DNA of 64,000 nucleotides from Chromobotia macracanthus. Lineage: Eukaryota; Chordata; Actinopteri; Cypriniformes; Botiidae. Below the pieces are notes generated by a model. It did not search any database and had not been told where the DNA came from. It worked only from the letters and a program-made list of their open reading frames with translations. This document shows positions 50,999 through 61,575 of this stretch, piece by piece; position 1 is the first letter of the stretch, and the number at the start of each line of letters is the position of its first letter. The DNA lies in assembly GCA_036877525.1 (NCBI GenBank), contig JAZGTH010000063.1, forward strand, positions 2,559,501-2,623,500, written 5' to 3'. The position numbers were made by a program, and so were the translations under genes.

Positions 50999-52287
50999 TT
51001 GGATCATGCCCCGGTGTAAGTCTGCATAGTAAAGATCTTGTGGTGTGAATTCCTAAGCAGGGAGACAGCAGGATTCAAGATGAATTATTTATGAAGACCC
51101 TTTGCTCAGTGTCAGCATCTCCACTGGATGAAATGATATTTATGAAGTCCCATGGGTCAGGGGGGAGGGGGTCCCGGTCCAACGGGACAAAACCAGCCAC
51201 TGACTGAGGTGGAAAAATTCAGCAGGAGAAGATGCTAGTAAATGTCCACGGGATATGGAGAAACATGCATCCATCAGCAAAGCCAAACACGAGCTGGAGT
51301 TTCTGTGAAATGGACATATGGGTTGTTACACAGTATGGACAAATAATTCATCCCACACAAAATCTGTCTTGGACAACATCAAATATAACAGCATCTCTTC
51401 CTGTTTTTTTCACTGTTTATTTATTCAGTGGTATATCAGCCAAGTAGACCAGATGGGAAATAAAAAAAATCTAATATTATACAAAGAGACAGTCTGACTA
51501 TTAACAAGTAATCTGCATACACTAGAATAAAAGTGAAGACGTTTTAGGACTTTTATTGTAAATTTAAACATATTAATAATTTATGTCTTAAAATTGTGAG
51601 GTTTTTAACAGCTTTACACATCATGTGCGTGTTTCAGAGGCCCCTGGACTCCCTGCATCAAATTCCACACCGTCATCGTTTAGAAAGAATTCTTGGATCA
51701 TATATTCCCTACAATTTAGAATCTTGTGGTGGTTTTCCATTTTTTTCTTCTGGAAAGAAAACAGATACTCGAGCGTAACGTCCACGTTAACACCCTGTTT
51801 CCAAACCCTCAGTGAGAGAGACGTGTCAGGCGACATCAGACAAACTGAGAAGGTTTCAACTCAACATGTAAAAATATCTGAGACCACACAGACCTGGTTT
51901 AATTAGAGAGTGTGAAGACTATAAATTACCCGTTAAAAAGTAGAACCGCCTGAGTTAAATCACTGCCAATCCACTGACCCACACCATCACACACTGAGAC
52001 AAAAATCGGCTCTAAACAAGTCTGAACAATCTGTGTGAATTGAGTTTTCACTTCTGTAAACATCCAGCATTTCAGATTCTTCTGAGTCATTACAGAGAGA
52101 GCAAAACAGAGATAGCAAAACATTCAGAGAGCAAAACAGTCTCTGTAACCAAACCTCCACTGAACCCGCAGTTATGATATCATACTGAGATATAAGGTAT
52201 GAGCCTTTGTATACATTAACAGGCATTTCTGATACACGTCCATTTATTCAAATGGTTCAGATGTGTTGTAGTTATCAGTTCAGCCAA

Positions 52288-52421
<134 letters not shown>

Positions 52422-52429
52422 TTTTCTTT

Positions 52430-52503
52430 AAATTATATATAAAGCTGCTTTGAAACAATGCAACGTTTTGTAAAAACTGTATATAAATACATTTGAATTG
52501 AAC
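52430..52503 (-). repeat. 'tatataaatacatttgaattg' fish repeat, reverse copy
   Basis: The stretch ataaagctgctttgaaac then aaaaactgtatataaatac and ttgaattgaactgaac is the reverse strand of the family seen at 8909-8985. It directly abuts the GT/AT array. Confidence 0.65.
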
Positions 52504-53108
52504 TGAACTTTCATTTCTTTTGAGTCATTTGCAATCAAATCATGTTTTTTGTTCCAGCACTGCCCACGCACGAAGACACGCATGGAGAATCACAACAAAA
52601 GCCTGAAAACTCGCTGTATTAGCATGAAACCTTCATATGTGAAGCTAATTCAATATTGTCAGTCTTGTCTTGCATGTCACCGCTTCATTACATGATCATT
52701 TCCTCGAGCAGACAGAGATTTAGACATCTGATACACACAGCACGATCATTACTCATACACGGTTCACTCTCAGAATAACACATAACTTGCTGATGTAAAA
52801 ACATCTCTCTGGACAACTGAAATATTTGCTTTCACACAGTCGTACTGAAGCGTTTAGCGGACGTTATGGCCATGCATCACTATGAACGAATCTCGACACA
52901 TTCCTCTAGATGTGATTGGTCATGTTGATTTCTTTGATTAACTGCAGGTCTGTGATCATTACCAATCACTGCAATCATCATTAAGAAAGAACTATTGTTC
53001 TTCTAGTTTGCGTTCATGTGTTTATGCCAGCTGGAGTAAATCAAAGTAATTTACAAACGCCGCTTGTCTACTCATATAACACACTCTGATTTGATGTATT
53101 GATTTAAC

Positions 53109-53254
53109 TGTGTTCCTGTAGCTCAACTGCTACAGCATTGTGTTAGCAAAGGTTGTGGGTTCTATTCCCAGGGAACACACAAAAAAACGTATACTTGAAT
53201 GCGCTGTAAGTCGCTTTGGATAAAAGTGTCTGCCAAAGGCATAAATGTAAATGT
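53109..53254 (+). mobile_element. tRNA-derived SINE, full length
   Basis: This is the clearest SINE in the window. It starts tgtgttcctgtagctcaac with an A-box-like tagctcaactgc at 53119-53130. The B box ggttctattcc lies at 53158-53168. A body aaaacgtatacttgaatg follows, then the tail gtaagtcgctttggataaaa and ataaatgtaaatgtg. Copies on the minus strand lie at 15041, 26744, 29181 and 41211. It is non-autonomous; its tail is presumably recognised by a LINE reverse transcriptase. Confidence 0.85.
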
Positions 53255-54074
53255 GTGTAACAGACAGAATGTTTGCTAGGGGACGTCACTGCTAATACTG
53301 CTTACACTTCTGGTTTGGGACTTCTATCCACTATCTTGAAGAACCTAGTTTGTGAAGAATAGATGTGCTACTTGTGTTTACCTGATGGATGACAGAAATC
53401 TAATTTTACAATAGTAACATATTCTAGCAAAAAGGAAGGACCATATATAGTATTAGTGGGCTTTCTTGAGGGAGTTTACGCAACCACCTTTCAGCCACCC
53501 TAGCAACCAATGAAAACACCCTTGCAATTACAATTACAAAGTAAAACAGCTTAATGAATCCCATTCAAAAAATAAAAAGTTAGTTTTTGTTTCCAGTTGC
53601 AGCATCATATTAGAGATTATCATAAGACACACAGTCTCCTGGTAACCTGAGAGGAGATACATATTAATGCAGAGCTGTATTTCAATAACGCAAATCCAAA
53701 TAAAGACACAACCATTACTCTGCAATCTTCTGCTCTGGTCAGACTGACACACAGACCCTCTGTGTTCCCATTAATAATGTTAATAAATGAGGCAAGGGGA
53801 CAAATGTCCTCTGTGGAGGTACAATCCTCTGACAAACGGACTGCAGCACTATTTTAACATCCTCAATGTCAAACATCAATAACTCCGCCCCTCTCCTTTC
53901 CAGTGGCCTCATTTACATATTCATGACTCACAGAGATCAATGATTCGTCAGAAAGACGGATGAACAGAAGCTATCGCCTCCAGAGGGACAAACACAAGCT
54001 CTGGAAATTATTCAGACCCGATTGACACATGAAAGAATCTTGTGCTAATGGAGATATAAAATGAATTCAAGTAA

Positions 54075-54245
54075 CAGTTTGTCCAAACATTTTCTCATCA
54101 TTTACTTCCTTTACACCAAATTTAACATGTTAATTAGAAAACCTTTGTATAGGATATTCTAGGAGATCATTGTGAGTTGTAAAATTAAATGATCAATTAT
54201 TTCAAATTATGAGTTTTCATTTTTAGGTGAACTATGATCTTTCAA
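54075..54245. mobile_element. decayed MITE of the 'gtgaactatcc' family
   Basis: ttctcatcatttacttcc near the left and gagttttcatttttaggtga then actatgat at the right recall the termini of 21264-21516. The interior has diverged beyond recognition. Confidence 0.5.
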
Positions 54246-54934
54246 ATTTAAAAAAAATGAGATGCAAATATTCAACAACAGCTCATACACAAACCTCAAA
54301 TAGTTTTGCTTTTCTGCAACTGATATTCAAACAGTGGAGGAAAATCATAGATACACAAATGAAAGTCTGAATTATAAAATGAACAAACCGCTCTGTAGTC
54401 TGAGCTTTTAAACAACCTTCATCATCTGCAAAATTCATGCTGGTGGTGTTTGCACACATTACTACAGAAACAACTGTCAGCATTTCCTCACTTCTGAAAT
54501 CACCTTTAATAACCTCCAAAAAGATCAGATCTCATGCTTTTGAAACACCTGTATGTGCAAAACAAATGCTGAAGACACCAAAGACATGAACACAGTACAG
54601 AGTCCATGTCTATCAACTTTCTTTGAATAAAAAGGAGCAGATTGGAAATTCTGCACCACATTTTCATTTGTGCTCTACAGCCAAGAGGAAACATGCTCTC
54701 CAGAAGTCCTCAATGTCTCTGAAGCCTGCACAGATACAACACATCACATCAGACACCACAGACACTGTGTGATATTACCTCTGAGCTTCGCCATAAATCA
54801 CACCTCACTGTAATACACATCTCATGCGTATAAGCCTCATGTCAGTGGCTTGAGAAAGGGACGACAGAGATCTAATGTTAGCAGTGGGGGATAAAAGAGG
54901 TGGATGTGTGTTTTAATATCGAACAGGCAGTTCT

Positions 54935-55108
54935 TTCCTGCTGAACAGAAAACCTCCAGGGAAAAGCTTAAGGTGGTAACTGATCCAAGCTGGTTTAGAT
55001 GGTGATCTGCTTCAAACAGCTGGTTAGACTTTGAATTAGCAGAAAGAATCGTGTTCTCAAAACTAGTTTGGACACCATAATCGATGGGCCTGGATTTTTC
55101 TGTAGGGT
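54935..55108. mobile_element. decayed 'ctgctg' MITE
   Basis: Left ttcctgctgaacagaaaacc and right ggatttttctgtagggt are decayed inverted ends. The interior ccaagctggtttagatggtg and aacagctggttagactttg matches 2688-2990 and 37146-37400. Confidence 0.6.
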
Positions 55109-55639
55109 TTACAGTTCCAAGGCAGATCACCATGAAGTCATGGTGACTTCACCTAATTATTGTTAGATTAGCATTGTGCCAACAGTTAACAGAGAAGAGA
55201 CAACACAAGTCTTCTTTGGCACAGCATGATGGAATCAGAAGCATTGTGTGACGTGACCTCAGAAACAGAGAGCGACATTTCAAATAAAACACTGTTCAGT
55301 GACAGCAGACTTTGTAACACTACAAAGCAGACGCCCCCGATACGCTCGGCCAAAGCAACAATAGGAGCGAGTCATGGTGAGGTACGATGAATGCACTCAG
55401 AACTGAACCTGAGCAATGATGGGAACCACAGCAGAGAGACGGGGGGGCGGGGCTAAATTTACACCCTGTAGGATTTGGTGGGGGGAGAAACCAGCATCTA
55501 TTATTAATGTGAGCTGGCTGCAAGGGGAAATGGATCAAATGTGTCTTTTGGTGAAGCTTCTACCTCCAGAAACCATGAATTATTTGTTATTCATTTTGCT
55601 AGCTTTACCTTTTCCCAGCGACATTCTCATAGCCATTAA

Positions 55640-56400
55640 AAAAAATCTAATTTGGTATCGCCGCAGAGACCAAAGAGGTCCAACGCCATATGGAAAGGTA
55701 GAGAAAACACAGAATTAGCATTTCCCACCAGCGCGCGATGCATTCGTAAGAAACACACTGTCACAAGCTGAATAATTCAATCACGCATTATGGTAAATAC
55801 CCACAAAACATATGGTTATTTAATGGAGTCCAGAAGACAATAATGGCCTTGAATATCTCGGTGTAAATGACATGCGCTGAAGCGGCTATGGCGCGATCGC
55901 CGCAAATTCAATTGAATATAACGAACTAAGGTGAGGTAGATGAGGGAGCAGATGAAAAAGTGACACAAAGCAGGCAGGGGGCTATTGATTAGAGCATCCC
56001 CAGTCTGAGCTAGCTGGAAACGTCAGTAAAGACGGAATGTTTGCAGGCCTGGCGGGTGGCAGTTTACTGCAAGCGCCCCCCTGGGACACGAACGGACACA
56101 AATGAGCTTCAAGTGAGCCTCGGTTGGTCACGCCTCATATTCGAACCTGCCTCCAGTCCCTGACCCTCCCCCACACCTTCCCATAACAACGCATCAAACG
56201 CTGATTGAAATTCAAATAGGGGCCTGGCACAACGGGATAGATGTACCGAAACATTGCCAAGGTTCTCAGGGGCCCGATACAGCAAAGCTCCATAACCACT
56301 TAAGCACTAGTCAATTTTCCACAGAGATCCTGAAGTGACGTTCAGCGATTTCATGGCTGATCAATGTGCCGTCAAGGAATTCTGTTGTAGAAATCCGCAG
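55640..56400. promoter_or_regulatory. candidate conserved non-coding (enhancer-like) stretch
   Basis: About 760 bases are free of any repeat family seen in the window and have high sequence complexity. CpG dinucleotides are unusually frequent (tatcgccgc, cagcgcgcgatgc, GCGATCGC at 55893-55900, caacgcatcaaacgc). AT-rich homeodomain-type sites are also frequent (cataatg, gattgaa, caattgaat, aattcaatca). Neither strand carries a convincing ORF or a spliced neogenin exon. A regulatory role is an inference; only cross-species alignment can show conservation. Confidence 0.3.
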
Positions 56401-57107
56401 CAGAAAGCACACGTCATTCGTCTTTCACTGTTTGACGCTCACGCAAACACACAACCCTAATGATCACATTTACTTGTTCATTACTGAAGAGAACTTACTG
56501 GAGGAAAATGGACGACAAAGCCTGAAATGACATTAGGAAGGTTTTACCTTGAGTAATTCGGTTAGGAAGGTTCAATAACGACAACCTGAATGAACACCAG
56601 AGTCTGTCAAGGACCCAAAATCAATTTGTGCAGAACAAAGCAGGAGAAATGACCGAAGGATAAGCCTGTATAAGAGAAAACTCAGTTCACATCAAGAGCA
56701 CGGCTTCAGGTACTTACACCATCCTGTCTCTCGAACCCGAGCACTCAGAACTACTCAAAGACTAAAAAGCTATCAGATGAATTCAGTCAAGACATGAAAC
56801 GATATGACTGATCAGAAAAGCTTGTAGAATGATATCAACACTTGTTAAACGGTCACAATGAGAGAGCTGTAACCATCCATGTGACTTTTCCAGTGAGTCC
56901 TAAACATCTAGTCCTTCAGATCTTGACTGTATGGTCACATCCTCACCTCGAAGTTTAAAAACATCTTACGTGTTATGGTCATTTTAAAGGAGAGTCTAAA
57001 ATACGAAGCATTGTAAGAAACAAGAAACTGAATGAATCTTTCCTCTTAATAATTCCTCCTAAAAATAAATGTTTATGCTTATTTAGTATTAAATGAAACA
57101 GCACGTC

Positions 57108-57240
57108 AGAGATGTGGACTAGCAGTTAGCATCTGTCAAGAGTCACGGGTTTAACTCCAACCCCAGTCAAGTTCTCATCCTCTCTCAACTGTTTCTGTAA
57201 ATATAAAGTGTCAAAAACCCCAAAAATAAGACTTCAACAG
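57108..57240 (+). mobile_element. tRNA-derived SINE (DANA-like tail), decayed
   Basis: A head ggactagcagttagcatctg (A-box-like), cacgggtttaactccaacc (B-box-like), a pyrimidine-rich body tctcatcctctctcaactg and an end ataaagtgtcaaaaacccca aaaataa resemble a common cyprinid SINE whose tail reads 'ataaaggcaaaaagcccaaaaataa'. The name is from memory and uncertain. Confidence 0.5.
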
Positions 57241-57911
57241 CCAAAAGGCAAAACAAACACTTAAAGTAAAAACATATTCATTCCCGCAGAACAACTGCAC
57301 CACAGTGAAACACCCACAGATGCTTTTTTTTTTTTTTGCTTATTCTATTTTTTACTTTAAACTCACGTATTTGCGTCACATTTTGGATTGATTTGCTCAT
57401 TTCACAGTTTGTATTCCATCATAAGCAGTAAAACTCACTCACTCAGGGCTGAGATGCTGTTTACTGGCTGGAGATGGACGTGAGGGCCAGACTTCCTAAT
57501 GACTTCCTGCGTTTCACACCAGGGTTTCCTCTCAGGAAATATTACCAACACAAACTGCTGCGAGCGCTGACCCAAAACCACAATACACAAGTCACTATCT
57601 TTAATGAAATGTGAATGCACTGAGAGCGTGCTTCACCAAGATAAATGACATCAAAAATAAATCACACACGGGACGAGATTACTGAACTCAAAACATCATT
57701 AAGTATAGAAAACCTTCTCGGATAACACTGAATAAATGACAAACATCCATTTTTTACTGCCATTTTCTGATCAAATGAAATGACAGAAATATACATCATC
57801 TTAAAATCAGAGTTTTGCGTTTACACTGATGGAAAATCCTCCAAAACAGTAATAACATGGCTTTTAATTCTGCCTCACATTTGAAGCCATATCTGTTGAA
57901 TTGTTGCATAT

Positions 57912-58220
57912 CATTAAAAGCAGCAATCTGTAACTTCTGCCTCTCTACTGCCATCTCTGTTTGAAACATAAAACTGCAAGTTACGTACTCAGTGTATGCT
58001 GAAGTGAAATGAAGCCATACGGGAAATCGGACCCGACAGCTCAAACTATAAATCATTATTATAAACTTACTGTTGTGAATCAGAGTAAGGTTAAGACTGT
58101 TATGAACATAGATCTGTCACATACATGCTCATTACCTGTAGTGTTTTATTTTTATTTATTTTATTTTTAACCAAAAACAGTTGTCACAGTTATCCTCAAA
58201 CCTTACGTAACTGATTCTTT
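57912..58220 (+). mobile_element. 'gcagcaatctgtaacttctg' inverted-repeat element
   Basis: It starts ttaaaagcagcaatctgtaac and is colinear with 59430-59691 for its first third (ctgcctctctactgccatct, gtttgaaacataaaactgc), then again at aatcattattataaactta and ctgttgtgaatcag. It has an extra block, cgggaaatcggacccgacag, that the other copy lacks. The right end is less clear. Confidence 0.7.
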
Positions 58221-58571
58221 CTGACCCACTGTCTACCTGTTTCAACGTGTAAAGCACCAAGTCGTCCTCCAAACCAAATACCTCCATTTCTGCCTTAATT
58301 CAAGCTTCAGTAAACATTATAAATTAAGCTTATTATTATGATCATCATCATAAAGCATAACGGAACATTTGACCTGGAGGAGAATATTACACACTCTTTG
58401 AATAAAAGGGGCATTGAAAGTTTCTTTGAAGAGCATGACTGGAGCCAGCGGGGTGAGGACGGGCCAGCAGTCTTACCCTCATTAGAAATTAATTACTACT
58501 GTAGCCAGCGTGGGGCAGCTGTATAGTCACTATGTATCCAAGGCCTTACCGGGGGGGTGGGGGGTGGAATG

Positions 58572-58632
58572 GGAATTGAACCCTTAACCCTCCTCTTTTC
58601 GGCAAGCGACAGGTGACACCACTTTGACGGCC
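58572..58632 (-). other. tRNA-like internal promoter boxes, possibly a SINE remnant
   Basis: On the minus strand an A-box-like ggccgtcaaagtgg (58632-58619) is followed after about 36 bases by a good B box ggttcaattcc (58582-58572). The spacing fits a tRNA-derived unit, but the stem pairing of a real tRNA cannot be drawn and no tail was recognised. It may be a lone SINE head or chance. Confidence 0.3.
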
Positions 58633-59429
58633 AATCACGGCTGTGATTAGACTGTGGCGGTCCGGTGTGTGTGTGGGCTCACCGAGCAATATTTTTTACC
58701 TTGAAATTCGTCAGTAAAACAATCCTTCTAGCTCAACATGTATGGAAAAAAGACATAAAGTGTTTATATTTTGTACAAGAAAAAGAAAACATTGATGTGT
58801 TGTAAAAGTTAATGACTGAATTTTATTTGACTGCAACCGTTAATTATCCAATCAGTCAGTTTTTGTGTACATGATTTTGCTAATTCACATGAAGTGGACC
58901 AATTGTGTGAGTGTCTAGAGGTGAGAAACACAAGATAAAAGTAAATCTGTGTATAATTACACTGCATAAAAAAGATCCTAGCGGCTTCATGTAATTGCTT
59001 TTTGATGAACATAATGGGGTGGATGCGACAACCGCACCTCTGAAAATCATGGGAGATTTACATCTCCCCAAAACTGCCTAATTACCAAAATCAAACCTTA
59101 TTATGAGGTGAGTGACAAGAGAAACAAGAAAAATCTTATTTGTGTGCTTTGGATAAAAGAATCCCAGGAAGGTTCAAGCCTCAGCAAACATGCCTTCACT
59201 AATCACAGTCAGATATTAATGCCTCGTCTTCTGGCTAATTCGCTTCATTTGTGAGTACATAAGTGAGAACGGGCATATTTGCAGATATCTGGAGCAGCAA
59301 TTACTAATTCCTAGGGCCATATGCATAAAAACCTGCAGAATGAATTTAAATGGTAATGTGTGTTGAAGCTAAATGTAAACTTAAGTGACATTAGCGGCTG
59401 AAAGGTTCAATTAAAAATTAACCAAAATA

Positions 59430-59691
59430 GTTAAAGCTGCAATCTGTAACTTCTGCCTCTCTACTGCCATCTCTGTTTGAAACATAAAATTGCAGGTTAC
59501 TGCAATGCATATTTAATTACATGTGTTACAGTCAAATAAGGCCAAACTGATAGCTTTGACCTGATAGCTTAAATTATAAATCATTATAAACTTGCTGTTG
59601 TGAATCAGGTAAGTTTGTGTTGAACACTCATCTGTTATGTACCTGCTCATTTGGTTGGTTTTAACCAATTAAAGTTAAGGATTGCGGTTAA
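59430..59691 (+). mobile_element. 'ttaaagctgcaatctgtaac' inverted-repeat element, full copy
   Basis: The left end ttaaagctgcaatctgtaac and the inverted right end gttaaccgcaatccttaac form the terminal inverted repeat. It carries the markers actgccatctctgtttgaaac and taaatcattataaacttgc. Other copies are 310-386, 16391-16557 and 57912-58220. It has no coding capacity. Confidence 0.8.
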
Positions 59692-60540
59692 CAAACACGC
59701 AAGGGGCAGAGTATATGTAAAACTTTATGAATGATGGCTGTTTGTGTTCTGTGTAAATCTGCAGTGGTTTTCAGCACAGATTACATGCAGGCAGTCAAAT
59801 GTGCATGATCATCAGATCTTTGCCATAAAACAGCTCATTAGGCAAACGCAGTAACAGCTGGCCCTCGCATAATGAGCCCCCCATACCAACATGCTCCCCG
59901 GAGTCAAAGTGACACATGTCCAAGGTTCCAGTACAGGAATGTCAGAACAGCTCTGCAGGTGCTCTCTCTGGCTTTATCTTCTGCGTAGGCTTTTTTCTTG
60001 CGCTCTATCACGGGGTCGGAGGTTAGTGTGTGAGGTCAGAGACCCAGAGCAGCTGGCTTTCATCATTCCTAACGGGAATCTCACCTTCCATGCTCTGCAG
60101 CTGCATGACAATCTACAAGTTACAGATGCGGAACGCACCCCCCAATGGTCGCTGTAACAGTGTTGAATAATGCGCATCTGTGAATTGCATCCAAAGTCAA
60201 TCAAGGGCGATTCTAAAAACAAATGCACAAATGTTTGGAACACATGACAACAGTCATATAATTAAGTATTATATTAAATAATGAACATTTGAGAATACGA
60301 TTAAACAACGGTCAAACTTTGGGCCAGAAATTTAAACAAACCACTAATCCCAAGTGTTAAACTTAGGCAAGTAAGTTGTTGAGGTGTGTGCTGTTACATT
60401 TCCAAGCCACCAACAACATCTGCACAGTAAAACAGGTTCAGAAACTCCACACACTTACATTGAAGGAGAAATCTGAGCCACTTCTATGGACCAAAATATC
60501 ACAGAGACATAGAGGTGGTCTAAACTGATTTGGGCCAGCA

Positions 60541-60620
60541 AGTAACCACCTAGCAACCACCCACAACACCCTAGCAACAACACAAAAATGCTCTGAAAAT
60601 CACCCACAATGCCCTAGCAT
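60541..60620. repeat. dispersed 'cctagcaaccaccc' repeat, clear copy
   Basis: Three or four tandem words: aaccacctagcaaccac, ccacaacaccctagcaac, then aatcacccacaatgccctag. The unit is about 20-22 bases. Confidence 0.75.
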
Positions 60621-61541
60621 TTGGGTGGCAATCTTCACATGGGCACAACTTCAGAAAAACATAAAAATCTCATTTAATTTAGCTCTTAGCAACACTGTTA
60701 AAGATAGATGCCACAGCATACATTTACCTAACACTCATAAAAGCACATTTTCCACCTCTTCAACTTATAATATCAGACTTATGATGTAACCCAGGCTAAC
60801 ACAAACAGAAAACATGACATATGCATTTCTGTTATGAAATACATAATTAATAAACATCATTATGACATAGTCAGTGCAAAAATCTTAAAAACTGCTTTAT
60901 TAAACAAGATGTCCTGCTTTATTTGCCCAACACTCCTTAAAGATTACAGAAAGCTAGAAAATAAGTAATTCATTGAAAAACCCAGCACTCCATTTTCCAC
61001 ATTCCTTGGTCATGAAAAGGTAGGATTGTTTGTTTTTTTGGAGTAGGTACGACAAGCCCTTTGTGGACATTTGTGATAAACCACGAACAGTCTTTAGAAC
61101 AGTACATGGTGCAGATGTTAAGCTTGTTTTGAGCTGCCAAGAGCCACAGACTGAGTTCAGACAGACTGGCACAGACTGTGAATAAGCTGAAACTCATTCT
61201 TGTGTGATACTCTGTATTACCCAGCAGCTCTACGGGGCACCGTCAGCCTTTCTCCGGAGACGAGAGGGAACCCCCCCGCAATGCCCGTCATCAGTGTTCA
61301 AACAACGTGTGAATGCGACGGGGGGCGTCGACCATCTCACAGCATTAGTCTGCTGGTCTGCTTAGCACAGATGCACATACATGCTGGTGTTACTCGCACA
61401 TGACATTTACATGCATCTGAGAACGAGAAATGCAAAGAAGAGAGAGTGACTGCCGTGTATTATGAGGATATAAAAACTCACTCAGGGTTCAGTGTTCCAG
61501 CTATACAGGGTTTAGTTAAAATTATAAGTTATATAACTAGT

Positions 61542-61542
61542 G

Positions 61543-61575
<33 letters not shown>
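61542..61575 (+). repeat. short TA then TG microsatellite
   Basis: About 17 bases of (TA)n joined to about 16 bases of (TG)n. Confidence 0.9.
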
